Assembly: GCA_006503475.1 (NCBI GenBank)
Contig: RSEH01000077.1
Span: 1-64,000 of the forward strand
DNA: 64,000 nt
DNA from: Stentor roeselii
Lineage: Eukaryota > Ciliophora > Heterotrichea > Heterotrichida > Stentoridae
Reading direction: 5' to 3'
The translations under genes were made by a program, and so were the position numbers. The notes beneath the pieces are model-generated. The model saw only the letters and a program-made list of their open reading frames with translations. It did no database searches and was not told where the DNA came from. Below, piece after piece: positions 39,439 through 49,155 of this stretch; within the stretch, counting starts at the first letter, position 1, and every line of letters begins with the position of its first letter.

Positions 39439-41327
39439 CTAGTTTCGGCCATCGTAGTTGTCACCTGGGGGGTAGTACCCTGGAACATTTGAATACCCGT
39501 GCATTTGCATTGACTTCTGCATGTTGTTGTTTTTCCAGGCTTGGAAGTTTGGAATCGGCCTGCCTTGGTATTGGAAGTCGTGGATGAAGTGGCAGTTGTC
39601 ACCTCGTTCGCAACCGTCTGTACTGTGAAATCTTCGACAAGGGACTGTTCTGTAGTTTTGAGGCTTTTTTGTCACTGGGTTGTAGAGAATCTTGCTCTTG
39701 CCCATGAAGTTGTAAGGGTCCATCGCGTTCATCATCATGCTGGGGTCGTACATTGGTAAGTTACTTGGCATCATCGCGTTGAATGATGGAATTGGAGCTG
39801 ATGGTAAAGGACCAACTCTAGGCGGAGGTGGGGGCTGGTTAAGTCCTTGATTAAACATATTCCCCATCGATCCAGCCATGCCTCCAGGTATAAGTCCCGG
39901 TGCAATTCCCGTCATTCCTCCAGGCATTGTGTTAGGCCCGGCCAATCCAGTTGTCATTCGACTGTTCATAGCTCCAGTCATGCCACCTGCGATACTTCCA
40001 CCAATGCCTCCGGCCATTCCATGCGGCATCATCGGTGCATAAATGCCCATGATCGGAGTATTCTCCGGTGGTGGGGGCCTCATCACTTTAAAAAAATCAT
40101 CTTGCATCAAAGCTGGCTGATCAGTAACTCTTATCACCTTCGGCGGGTAAGACCCTGGCTTAAAAAATGGAATCGTCAAAATATCCTTCGATGAACTGAT
40201 GATCGACTTTGAATAAGCCTCTATTGGCGATTTCGGAATTTCACTTTCTCTTTGATAAGAAATCTTTTGGACTTGCTGCTCTCGTCGAAACTGTTCACGA
40301 GCTTCTTGGGATTCAATTCGTTCTCTGGTCCTGGAGATGTTAACCCTGATGCCTTTTTATGAATTACGAACAGTGTTATAAGCGATTCTAGGACTCATAT
40401 TTTCTAGAATTCCTTTAACTTGGTCATCTTTTTCTTTCTCTTTTCGGTTTAACTCTCTTTCCATTTGAGTTTCTCTTTTCCTGAAGTCTTCAACGGACAT
40501 GGCTCTTGGAGTGTCTTCATCTTGATGATTTTCGATGGGCCTGAGACTTGCACATTTGGCATTGGGTTCATCCCCTCGCCAAAAAAGTTTGTTTTTTTCA
40601 ATATTATCTTGATCGGCCCATCTATTACAATTAGTCTTAGTTCATATAAAGTATTAAAATACCTCACAATTTTTTTAGTCGAAGATGTATTTTCTGTGAA
40701 TTCATTATTAGGCATTATTTCAATACTGTCTGGAGGAGTTAATGGAATATAAACTTCTTCATTTCTACTGTCAGGGGCTTCATAAACCTCAGGGGCCTTG
40801 ATCCTGAATGAAGTTTACTTTTTCGGGACAACTATTTTTGTTTCTTTTTTGAGTTTTTGAAGTTTTTTTGGATCATCTTGCTCAGAAACCATTTTCTTCC
40901 ATTTGGAAACAATAGTGTTGGCCTTAGCCTGAATACTTGCATCAGAGTGTTTGGCAAGTTTGTTTACTGTTTTGCCGATTTGAGTCTTATCCAGTAATTC
41001 AGTGTTTATAGTGATTTTATTGAGACATGATAAGCAACTGTGAACTATTTGGATGTCATCTTGCTCTAAAGTGTCTTTGTGCTCGTTGATCCAGTCGCCA
41101 AGGATCTCCACTCCACCCAGCTGGATGAACCGGGAAAGAGTGGCCTTGTCGGTTTGAGGAGTGTTGAACAGAACTTTTAGTAGGTAGTCTCTGCCCTCTC
41201 GATTCGCTGTTTCTTTCATCAGCTCCACAAACTTCCCTACCCAGCGAGTTTCCATGAGTCCTCCGTTCGGACCTATCATGGCTTGAAGCTGGTTTTCCAA
41301 CTCGGTGATAGCTGCTGATCGCTTCAT
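39439..41327 (-). CDS. PNUTS (PPP1R10) homologue: TFIIS N-domain, PP1-docking motif, CCCH finger (4 exons)
   Basis: Three introns (40804-40818, 40622-40662, 40353-40367) assemble about 605 residues from four frames that look unrelated when unspliced. Residues 1-150 form a TFIIS N-terminal-type helical bundle (LLKVLFNTPQTDKATLSRFI, LGGVEILGDWI). At about 213-218 splicing creates KKIVRWAD, a PP1-binding RVxF motif. A charged helical part (FRKRETQMERELNRKEKEKD) leads to a Gly/Met/Pro-rich low-complexity region and a C-terminal CCCH zinc finger near 538-556 (C-x8-C-x5-C-x3-H). This is the domain order of animal PNUTS, the nuclear PP1 targeting subunit that acts in transcription termination. The role is inferred by homology. 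Confidence 0.87.
40353..40367 (-). other. 15-nt intron 3 of the PNUTS homologue
   Basis: Sense GTAATTCATAAAAAG contains the in-frame TAA. Joins RIAYNTV to RIRVNISRTRERIE. Confidence 0.92.
40622..40662 (-). other. unusual 41-nt intron 2 of the PNUTS homologue
   Basis: GT-AG, 41 nt, the only intron here that is not 15 nt. It is needed to shift from the KKIV frame to the RWADQDNIEKNKLFW frame. Near the 3' end it has CTAAG and CTAAT, candidate branch sites. No 15- or 16-nt GT-AG alternative restores the frame. Confidence 0.75.
40804..40818 (-). other. 15-nt intron 1 of the PNUTS homologue
   Basis: Sense GTAAACTTCATTCAG includes the in-frame TAA. Joins KIVVPK to KIKAPEVYEAPDSRN. Confidence 0.92.
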
Positions 41328-41657
41328 TATTTCCTGGTTTATAATGCCATTATGATCGATGGTGTTGGTAAAGTGAAATTAAGTATCTCAAAGATTTAAG
41401 GCGGGAGCCAGGAATGTTTTACGAATGGATTTATTCTGATATTAGTTTATATGCATAGAGGGTGAATTTAAAATAAGCTAAATTTCTTTATTATTTAGTG
41501 AATTAGACTACTTAAGTGCGTTAAGTAGTACAAATTTTTCCAAATCTTCAATTTTCCCTATTCAAAAAGTGTTCTAACATTAATTATATTAAAACTTCCT
41601 ATTCTAAACCAAAACTTTTTAAACTTAAACATTCTAATCAAGTTAGCAAGAATTAAA
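41328..41657. other. intergenic spacer
   Basis: 330 nt of AT-rich sequence between two leftward genes, with nothing recognisable. Confidence 0.5.
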
Positions 41658-42035
41658 TCAGTTATTAGTTTTCGATATTTCTTTCAACATTGTGCTACAA
41701 AGATCCAAAGCGTGAAATAAAGAAAGTTTCGTTGATTGAAGTTTTTCCTTATATCCCTGGCATTTTAGGCAGTTTTCTTTGTTAAGCTCTGACTTAAGTT
41801 TGATTATTTTCTGCTGAGATCTGTAATTAGCTTGACGAACTGCTGAACTTGCTCTATCAGGCCATAGAGCTAATTTCAAATAAACTTTATCGAAGTTTCT
41901 GACGTTTTTTACTTTAGCAGCTGCACTTTTAGAAGGTTTTCCACACTTTGAAGGCTTCGGGACGTGACTAAAATCATTTAAAATGTAGCTTTGGCTTCCA
42001 GTATCTTCAAATGAAAGACTTAACGATTTGTCCAT
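41658..42035 (-). CDS. small unrecognised protein with C-terminal coiled coil
   Basis: A 125-codon frame, MDKSLSLSFEDTGSQSYILN, after a TTATATACTCAAC leader. A basic middle (KSAAAKVKNVRNFDKVYLKL, then DRASSAVRQANYRSQQKI) is followed by a coiled coil to the end. There is no known motif. The RQANYR...KLKSELNKE part is faintly bZIP-like, but the leucine register is poor. Codon use is like its neighbours, so I take it as real. Confidence 0.62.
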   Translation of the reverse strand: MDKSLSLSFEDTGSQSYILNDFSHVPKPSKCGKPSKSAAAKVKNVRNFDKVYLKLALWPDRASSAVRQANYRSQQKIIKLKSELNKENCLKCQGYKEKLQSTKLSLFHALDLCSTMLKEISKTNN

Positions 42036-42640
42036 GTTGAGTATATAAAATTCAAAGACTGAAAAAACTTTAAGGGTTTCGAGCTGTAAGAAATGAAGAA
42101 TATTTTAACGAAATTTATCAAATTGATTAAAAATTTTTGGATTTCTGAAATGAAATATGTTTAATGAAGAAAAATCATTGGAATAATTTTATTCAAATAT
42201 AAAAGATTTTAAACCTTGATTAAGATGTTTTCAACAATACAAATTGATTGATTTATGATAAAAGGCAATCAAAAACAATTTTCAACTTTTGGATTGTTTC
42301 CTTGAATATCCCATTGAATTTAATTCTAAATGTATATGATCAATAAATAATTCTAAATCAGTATAAACTGTGATAATATCATCAAACTTTCCTGAAACCG
42401 AATCAACTTGAATATTTTCATATCCTTATCAACATATATATAAATCTTCTTTATCCTTAACAAAGAAATTCCATCATTTAACCATATCTCCAGCATCTCC
42501 TGCATAAAGCTTCCCAAAACGAAAAATTCAATAAACACGAAATAAAACTCACCTCAAAATACAAAAAAATTCAAAACCTTAAGCTAGTTCCTTTTAATTC
42601 CTCGTTGCTAAATCTAAAGCAAAGGTTATAATTATAAAAA
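42036..42640. other. AT-rich intergenic region
   Basis: About 600 nt between divergent genes. A 61-codon leftward frame (42353-42538) is low-complexity and has no supporting start context. The end, GGTTATAATTATAAAAAATG, gives the TATAA motif next to the channel start. Confidence 0.55.
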
Positions 42641-44248
42641 ATGAAAAACACTGATAGTTTTGAACTTCCTAAATTGTGTGAAGCAAAAGAAGCGATTGAC
42701 TACAAAATCTTCAGAAGAGCAAGCAAACTATTCGATAACCCAGAGCTAGTCAAACTACAGTCAATTCATTTGCGTTACAAACCAAAGTCAACCATGCCAA
42801 AGTTTCCAAAGAAATCAAAAACAATCCTTCCAATAAACAGTTTAAAATTATTGAAAAAAACCCAAAAGTTCAACACCCTTTGCACTTTTCTACTAAGTGT
42901 CATCATCGTTGTAGGAAGTGTTTACGATTGTGACAAAACATTTGACAATGGTTATAAACTTTCATTTGAATCAAGTATGTTCCGTTTAATTTTGATTTTT
43001 TTATCAGCAGTGCAGGCGATATTTGTATTATTATATCACAAATACATACTGAAAATGAAGATTTCTTATAAAATACTCAGCAAGCATTCACTTGTATATC
43101 AAGACAGAGAAGTTTTCATAAGACTCATGATTGAACTGCTCTTCTGCGTCATCCTTCTTCCTCCTTTCACAGTAAAAACGATCACATTCGACCAAATCGG
43201 CGTAAGCCAGACCTTGTCAGTCGACGACATCTTACTCGGCTTCATAATGTTGAGAGTCCTTCATTTATACAAAGCTTATTACGAGTTTTCTAGTTACAAC
43301 TCATTGAAGTCCAGGTTTTATTGCAATATTCTTGGAATACAAGACGAGTTCCGCTTCACGATGAGATGTTTTCTGAAAAAACATCCAAATCTTAGTGTTT
43401 TGATCATGTTTGTGTTAAGTATCTTACTTTTCGGGTATCTTCTTCATGTTTATGAACAAAGTGTTGAGTCAAGTGCTTTTGTTAGTGTTTGGAATGGTTT
43501 TTGGATTGTGTCTTACACGGAGTCAACAATTGGGTACGGCGAGATCACTCCAAAGACGCATTTAGGAAGACTTATAGCGATTTTAAGTTCATTTTTCGGT
43601 GTTTTCATGTACTCTTACACTGTGATGATCGTTAGAAATATCAGCGAGTTATCATCAGTCGAACATAAACTTTTTTCAATGATCAAGTACAAGTTTAACT
43701 GCAACAAAGTAATCAAAATCTCAGCAATTGTCTTAATTCAAAGATGGTGGATTTTGCAGCTTAAAAGAAGAGTCAGGACCAGCTCTATTAATGACTTGTT
43801 CAAGTTCAACAAGCAACTAAATCTTTTCTCATTTTTGCATAACAAAGAAAGCCAGGCCATTAACCCGACCTTACCAGAAGAAATCCAAAAAATCATGGGA
43901 TTGCCTGTGCATCGAATGGAAAATCTCACTAATTACTTGGCACCTGCTGTGAAGAGTGAGAAAAAAGTTTTAAAACTTTTGAATATTGAACAGAACTTCT
44001 TGAAAAAAATTAAAAAACATGAAAAAAGATTGAAAAAAATGCTTGGGGTTAAATCAGGATTTTCTGATGATTTGATGATTCATGGATTTCGCTCTGCTAG
44101 AAATTCTATTGATTCAAATCGAGCTGTTCTTAAAAAGCTTCAAGGCGAGGCGGTGAAGAAAATGATTAACACCCGGATTAAAAGAACGTCCTTGTCCCAT
44201 ACTCACCATTCCTTATCAAGTGACGAGGATTTTTACTCAAACCGGTGA
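42641..44248 (+). CDS. SK-like (small-conductance Ca2+-activated type) potassium channel
   Basis: A 535-codon frame with six membrane segments between about residues 80 and 345 and a pore loop with the K+-selectivity filter TIGYGEITPKT near 305. The S1-S4 part lacks a dense Arg ladder. After S6 comes a helix with IQRWWILQLKRRVR, in the position of the calmodulin-binding region of SK channels. The order and the GYGE/ITP filter resemble KCNN channels, which are expanded in ciliates. It would hyperpolarise the cell after Ca2+ entry and so tune ciliary reversal or contraction; that physiology is inferred. The frame ends in TGA. Confidence 0.86.
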   Translation: MKNTDSFELPKLCEAKEAIDYKIFRRASKLFDNPELVKLQSIHLRYKPKSTMPKFPKKSKTILPINSLKLLKKTQKFNTLCTFLLSVIIVVGSVYDCDKTFDNGYKLSFESSMFRLILIFLSAVQAIFVLLYHKYILKMKISYKILSKHSLVYQDREVFIRLMIELLFCVILLPPFTVKTITFDQIGVSQTLSVDDILLGFIMLRVLHLYKAYYEFSSYNSLKSRFYCNILGIQDEFRFTMRCFLKKHPNLSVLIMFVLSILLFGYLLHVYEQSVESSAFVSVWNGFWIVSYTESTIGYGEITPKTHLGRLIAILSSFFGVFMYSYTVMIVRNISELSSVEHKLFSMIKYKFNCNKVIKISAIVLIQRWWILQLKRRVRTSSINDLFKFNKQLNLFSFLHNKESQAINPTLPEEIQKIMGLPVHRMENLTNYLAPAVKSEKKVLKLLNIEQNFLKKIKKHEKRLKKMLGVKSGFSDDLMIHGFRSARNSIDSNRAVLKKLQGEAVKKMINTRIKRTSLSHTHHSLSSDEDFYSNR

Positions 44249-44372
44249 AATCTGCATAATTGATTAATTTAACCGAATTTTTAACACCCAATATAAAAAT
44301 CATCAAAATTCAATCCTTTTCTAAAATCACAAGTTTTACCGAAATGCCAGAAAATCCCAAATTTAATTAATA

Positions 44373-44828
44373 ATGGAAAGACGGTCACGCCGGATTAAAT
44401 CGCTTCTAATTCACTCTTCGAACCTAGGAACTCTCTCAGAACCAATAAACAAAAACATTAAACCTACTCAGATCTACAACGACTACGACCTTCCAGTTGT
44501 CACTTCAAACACTTCAAGTATAAGTCTTTCAAACTCAAAGCGTAACACCCGATACAACTCAATCACTTCAAACCCTTGTTCTTGTGACTGTCATGGAAAA
44601 TATTCACTTGATCGAACGGTTAGTGCGTCGAATACGAGAAGGAAAAAATTACTCAGTCCTTCTCCGTCAAAGTTTCCGAATCCTATGTCGCGCAAGTCTT
44701 CTAATAATTCTACGATTTTTCCTTATAAATCGTATGATTCTCGCGTTTTACCCAGTTTGCCTGGGATTAAGAAAAGTTACGATTATGGCAAGAAAATAAT
44801 TAACCTACGGAAGTATTTAAATAAGTAG
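44373..44828 (+). CDS. unrecognised Ser/Asn/Arg-rich small protein
   Basis: A 151-codon frame starting MERRSRRIKSLLIHSSN. It is basic and Ser-rich with one Cys/His patch (NPCSCDCHGKYSLDR) and a Pro/Ser stretch of phosphosite type (LLSPSPSKFPNPM). It is probably largely disordered. The frame ends in YDYGKKIINLRKYLNK then TAG, only 36 nt before the start of the next gene. Coding seems likely from codon use and length, but no family is recognised. Confidence 0.6.
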   Translation: MERRSRRIKSLLIHSSNLGTLSEPINKNIKPTQIYNDYDLPVVTSNTSSISLSNSKRNTRYNSITSNPCSCDCHGKYSLDRTVSASNTRRKKLLSPSPSKFPNPMSRKSSNNSTIFPYKSYDSRVLPSLPGIKKSYDYGKKIINLRKYLNK

Positions 44829-44864
44829 ATTGAAGGATTTGGATTTTACTATAATTTGAGAAAC

Positions 44865-45308
44865 ATGGTTAAAACTGGATATGAACAGCTTGCTAATCAT
44901 CTTAGGACTTGCTTTTTTGGAGCCGCTATTATGCATTTTGCTTTTGTGATCAGTTCGGTACTTGTTGCTTTGCTTAGCTACTCTAATAGTTGTCAAGCAC
45001 CTTTAAGAAGCTGGCTGGGTATCTCTGCAGGGCTATCAGGGGCACTTTTAGTTTTTTTTTTATGGAAACCTTTTATCGTGATGTGTTTTTGGGTTCTCTG
45101 GCATCTAGTTTGGAGTATTGTCGGAGCCTTTTGGTTAGCTGAAGGAGACTGTTTAAGTGACTTTCAAGCCGGGTACACAGTAGGACTAAGTATAATCGTG
45201 GTAAACTTTGGAGTAATCGCAGTTATTGCAGGTTTCGGATGTTTGTTTTCAATAGCCCTATGTGTAGGGTACGGTCTAAGTGCGAGGTACCAAGAAATGA
45301 CCCAATAA
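44865..45308 (+). CDS. small four-pass membrane protein
   Basis: The frame is open from 44856, but the first ATG is at 44865 (MVKTGYEQLANHLRTCFFGA) with CTATAATTTGAG upstream. There are about 147 residues, with four membrane segments near 18-40, 50-70, 75-95 and 105-140; the last is Gly-rich (GVIAVIAGFGCLFSIALCVG). Conserved-looking Cys lie in the loops (SNSCQAPL, EGDCLSDF). No family is recognised; it may be a small tetraspan transporter or scaffold subunit. Confidence 0.7.
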   Translation: MVKTGYEQLANHLRTCFFGAAIMHFAFVISSVLVALLSYSNSCQAPLRSWLGISAGLSGALLVFFLWKPFIVMCFWVLWHLVWSIVGAFWLAEGDCLSDFQAGYTVGLSIIVVNFGVIAVIAGFGCLFSIALCVGYGLSARYQEMTQ

Positions 45309-45398
45309 ATTATAATGAAAACCATGAAAATCTACTATTTTCCTTAAAAATGAATGAAAGATGCATATTACCTATAACTCCAAAATCTTGTTCTCTTT

Positions 45399-45632
45399 CA
45401 TTAAATACCTTTCAACAACTTATATAGTACCCATTCAAACTATTCAATACTTTCATTAAATACTTTCAACCACTTAACTCCACAACTTCTATATCACCCA
45501 TTCAAACTATTCAATACTTTGATTAAATACCTTTCAACCACTTAATTCCACTACTTCTATAGTAACTTTCATTAAATACCTTTCAACCACTTAATTCCAC
45601 TACTTCTTTACTACCCATTCAAACTATTCAAC
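45399..45632. repeat. minisatellite, about 67-bp unit, 4 copies
   Basis: Imperfect copies start at 45399, 45454, 45521 and 45570. The unit is CATTAAATACCTTTCAACCA followed by CTTAATTCCACTACTTCTAT and a CCCATTCAAACTATTCAATA block; copy 1 lacks the middle block and copy 3 the last. The fourth copy runs over the stop codon of the leftward gene ending at 45624, since its CAAACTATTCAAC includes that gene's TAG. Confidence 0.85.
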
Positions 45633-48038
45633 AATTTTAATTAATTCTAAGGCTAAGTCCTGCAGAATCATATCAGCCAGGTCAATTTTGACCTGAGACT
45701 CTTCGAACTCATAATCAACCCATTTCTCTTCCTCTAAAATTGCTTCAAAGAACAAAATCTTATCCAGCTGGTTTTCTTTTATTTTAATCAACTGAGCCTC
45801 AGAAGCTTTAGTCATCCAAGGGTCAATTTCAACATCACTTCCAATTTCAAAAGAATTCAGAAGTAACAAATCCGAAATAACTTTATCCTGAATGTCTTCC
45901 AACGCAGGAACTTTGCTTCCAATTTTTGAAGTCTGGACCCAAGGCATAGGAAATCCTCGATAACCAAAAGGTCTAAACTGTTGTAAAAGTCCATTTAACA
46001 CATGCAAGATCATTTTTTTATAAATTTTTTCAAAGTCCTGCATTTTTTCACGTTGATCTAAAAGTCCCAGAAGACTTTCACAATTAAAAAAATCAGGAAA
46101 CTGAAAAATCTGAGTATCTGTAAATGAACCGATTTGAGTCTCTTGAAGTTTGTCAAGTTCCGTTAAAGGGTTCTTAACCAGAGGCTTCCTAAGGTCCTGT
46201 CTAACAATTTTCCAGTCGATTAACTTGAAAACTTCATCAAGAAAGGATTTCAAGTCGTTAGCTTCCATGATATTCCCTGAACTTTCCCCGTCACTTATTG
46301 AAATGACTATCGCGTCTTTGTTTTCTTGATCTTCAAAACCAAAAGACACGACCAGGTCTTTGCTTTTTTCTTTTTTTTCAGGTGAAACATGAAGATGTTG
46401 AAGACTTTGACTGTGAGTGATGCCTGTCTTGCTGTCTTCACTTTCACTTGATTCGATGCTGTCTTCGAAGAGCTCTGTTAGAATTCTTTGAATTTCTATT
46501 TTTTTTGAATGGGTTTTTTGAATGAAAGTCGTGTGTTGCTCGAAGTTTAGGTTTTCTAGTAAATCGTTGGAGTACTTTTCGAATGAGCTTTGAAGATAGG
46601 ATTTTAAACCTGAGTACTTTTTTCCGATTTTTTTTAATACTTGAGAAGTCACGTTTGGGAAGTTCTCTGATATGTCGGAGATCTCGTAGAGGTGTAACTG
46701 GTCTATTAGGAATAATAGCGCTAGGTTCCAGGAATAGTGCTCGAGGTTTGAAGTGCTCGGGCTTATAGAACTTTTTAGTGAAAGGCTACTAGTTTTTATA
46801 GTTTTCAAAGCAACTTTCGGAGCCGATTGAATATAAGTAGAATTTTCACAAGTAATCAATAACTCTCTATTAGTTTGCAATGAAACATCTGATTTTTCAG
46901 TAATTTTCTTCTGAATCGAAAGACTAGAACTTGATATCGATAAAATCGGTTTTAAAGGTACAGCTATAATTATCGGAATTTTCTCAATTCCCAAGTTTCT
47001 CTTTTTATGGTCTTTAGGATTAACACTAAAACTTTCTTGTATCTCGACCTCAAGATCAACAGGAAACTGAAATTTCGTTGATTTAAACTCAGGAGACTTA
47101 AGAATTTTTGAAAAATCTTTAGTTTTGAATACCAAGTCCGTGCTTTTTCGATCATCATCTAGAGTTTCCGTGAATTTTGCATCAGTTTCAAAGGTTTTTC
47201 CAGTTAAAGCTTTAACAACACACATCTCTTCATCTTTTTCAAATGATCTTTCAGACCCGTCTTCATAGATATAGCTGATATTTTGGTTGATATCATGAAA
47301 ATTTCCTGATTTGCAAGGGTCAAAAGAGTTTTCGAAAGAGTCAAAACTGGCTTCAGGGGACTTTCTAAAGCTTTTTGTGATGAATTCTTCGAGTTTTGCA
47401 ATGTTTCTTTCTTTTACAAGCTTTTGAGCTTTTTTCGTGACTTTTTCTTCGAATTCTTGTCGTTGTCTTTGAGTTTTTTTTCTTTTGATAAAGTCTAAAA
47501 TGTTGGAATTTTTATATTTTCGGTCAGATGTTGTTTTTTTTTTGGTTTTTTTGCAAGAACTCATAAAAACATGGTCAATATTCCGTGTTCGGGGAGAGTT
47601 GTCAGTCTTTAAAGTAAAGGAAATCGGATTTTCTTTACTTTTCAATGTTTTTTCCTTTGATTTCACTCTTTTATTCCTCATGCTTAAAGAATTATTAAGT
47701 CGAATTTTCTTGTTTTGATAGTCAATTTCGTTTTTTCTTATCTCACTTTTGAGTATTTTTAGTTTTGATTCTTTTTTTTGGCTTAGTTTCTCGTTTTTTG
47801 CTTTAAGTAGGGATTTTTTCAAGATCTTTTCGATGACTGAAGGATTTGAGTGTCTTTTGCCAGGTTTTGAAGTTGAGTTGTATTCGAATCCAGCGCAGAT
47901 GTACTTGCTTGCTGACTTGGGTCTGACTCTTCCATCTTTAGACCTGTTTTTTTTAAAGGTAAGTTTGGAGTTGTCGGTCTTTTCAAGGTCTTCAGTACTT
48001 ATTTTGTCCATTTTAAATATATGAATATTTTTTCTCAT
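45624..48038 (-). CDS. CEP350/DUF4378-like cytoskeletal protein
   Basis: An 804-codon frame (a second start, MDKISTEDLEKTDN, lies at 48011). The N half is very basic and Ser-rich with short coiled coils, including NILDFIKRKKTQRQRQEFEE near 175-195, similar in style to a block in CEP350-like proteins. The C-terminal 180 residues (WKIVRQDLRKPLV, FFEAILEEEKWVDYEF, IDLADMILQDLALELIKIVE) have the layout of DUF4378, found at the end of CEP350/CCDC187 and plant TRM proteins, which sit on microtubule-organising centres. Hence a basal-body or cortical microtubule role is inferred. The identification rests on pattern, not on a search. Confidence 0.7.
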   Translation of the reverse strand: MRKNIHIFKMDKISTEDLEKTDNSKLTFKKNRSKDGRVRPKSASKYICAGFEYNSTSKPGKRHSNPSVIEKILKKSLLKAKNEKLSQKKESKLKILKSEIRKNEIDYQNKKIRLNNSLSMRNKRVKSKEKTLKSKENPISFTLKTDNSPRTRNIDHVFMSSCKKTKKKTTSDRKYKNSNILDFIKRKKTQRQRQEFEEKVTKKAQKLVKERNIAKLEEFITKSFRKSPEASFDSFENSFDPCKSGNFHDINQNISYIYEDGSERSFEKDEEMCVVKALTGKTFETDAKFTETLDDDRKSTDLVFKTKDFSKILKSPEFKSTKFQFPVDLEVEIQESFSVNPKDHKKRNLGIEKIPIIIAVPLKPILSISSSSLSIQKKITEKSDVSLQTNRELLITCENSTYIQSAPKVALKTIKTSSLSLKSSISPSTSNLEHYSWNLALLFLIDQLHLYEISDISENFPNVTSQVLKKIGKKYSGLKSYLQSSFEKYSNDLLENLNFEQHTTFIQKTHSKKIEIQRILTELFEDSIESSESEDSKTGITHSQSLQHLHVSPEKKEKSKDLVVSFGFEDQENKDAIVISISDGESSGNIMEANDLKSFLDEVFKLIDWKIVRQDLRKPLVKNPLTELDKLQETQIGSFTDTQIFQFPDFFNCESLLGLLDQREKMQDFEKIYKKMILHVLNGLLQQFRPFGYRGFPMPWVQTSKIGSKVPALEDIQDKVISDLLLLNSFEIGSDVEIDPWMTKASEAQLIKIKENQLDKILFFEAILEEEKWVDYEFEESQVKIDLADMILQDLALELIKIVE

Positions 48039-48138
48039 AATTCCAAAATTTTTATTCCTTATACTTCATTTTCGTTGCAGATCATTAGATGAAATTGTTG
48101 GGATTATTAGCAACCAGTTAATCATTAGTTAATAATTC

Positions 48139-48945
48139 ATGTCGTCTGAATACCCGGAGATTGTTTTTACTTTTGAGAATAATAGAAGGAATACTCAACC
48201 TGCAGTTTTTGAGATCAAGTCGCAGTCAACCAGTGAAAGTCTTTTGAAACCAAAACACTTTGAGATTGATTCTTTGGATTGGGATAAGATTTTTAGTAAT
48301 CCTCTCAATTTGAAATCACCTGGCAGATCCCCAGCAAGATCTCCATCATTTTCGAAGTTTCCAGTAGTTGCAAAGTCTCAAGGATCAGCAAAGTCTCCGA
48401 TATCTCCAAGACCTACAAATTCCCCAGGCTGTTTTCGAGTAAACAGGTCAAGCAAGACGTTGGTAACAAAACCTGCATCAAAGCCTGAGAATCCAAAAAA
48501 AATAATCCATTCCAAGTCAGACCATTTGAGCATCGCAGAAGAAGAGACAGGCGAGGAAGAACTTTTAAAAATAAAGCAAAATCTGGCAAGTACTAAAGCA
48601 AGTCTAAGTGAAATCAGGACAAATGCGAAAAAATGCTTAGAGTTCTCTAAAAATTTAGTCGTAAACTCAAAAAAGAAGCAGAAAAATCGCAGTCTTTTTA
48701 CTGAAACACAAGCTGTTTCAATGTCTTTTAATCTAGAAGCTCAGAAAAATATTCTAAGGCAGATGACTTTGAATATCAGTCTACTTAATGATCGAGTTTC
48801 GAATCATGAAGAAAAGAATGAACATGTTCGAGGTTTTGAAACTTCGATCAAGTCTCAAATAGCAGATTTATTCGAGAAGATTGAAAAGAAAAAAAATAAA
48901 AAAGAAAGCAACAAGCATTTCTTATCAACTTGTCAATTATTTTAA
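48139..48945 (+). CDS. unrecognised Ser/Pro-rich and coiled-coil protein
   Basis: A 268-codon frame, MSSEYPEIVFTFENNRRNTQ, 100 nt from the divergent CEP350-like gene. Residues 55-115 are packed with SP sites (SPGRSPARSPSFSKF, SPISPRPTNSPG), likely proline-directed phosphorylation sites. Residues 130-265 are coiled coil with a basic end (KKKNKKESNKHF). There is no known domain. The pairing with a cytoskeletal gene suggests, but does not prove, a similar location. Confidence 0.65.
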   Translation: MSSEYPEIVFTFENNRRNTQPAVFEIKSQSTSESLLKPKHFEIDSLDWDKIFSNPLNLKSPGRSPARSPSFSKFPVVAKSQGSAKSPISPRPTNSPGCFRVNRSSKTLVTKPASKPENPKKIIHSKSDHLSIAEEETGEEELLKIKQNLASTKASLSEIRTNAKKCLEFSKNLVVNSKKKQKNRSLFTETQAVSMSFNLEAQKNILRQMTLNISLLNDRVSNHEEKNEHVRGFETSIKSQIADLFEKIEKKKNKKESNKHFLSTCQLF

Positions 48946-49155
48946 ATTAACGAAAGCATCAGGTAGGGCCAGTTTTATAATTTCACTAATTAAATGATAC
49001 TATTTTGAGTTCTCATAAATTTCAAGTTTTCCTCATTGAAAAACGACAATAAATAAATTTTCTTAAAGATTATCCTTGACTCTAAAACCCTTAACTTAAA
49101 ATCCTAAATCCAATAATCTAAATAACTCAAACCCCTAAAAACCAACCCAAACCTT

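Noticed and set aside
42353-42538. 61-codon leftward frame between divergent genes
   Set aside because: Low complexity, no start context, and it would sit in the only spacer upstream of two real genes.
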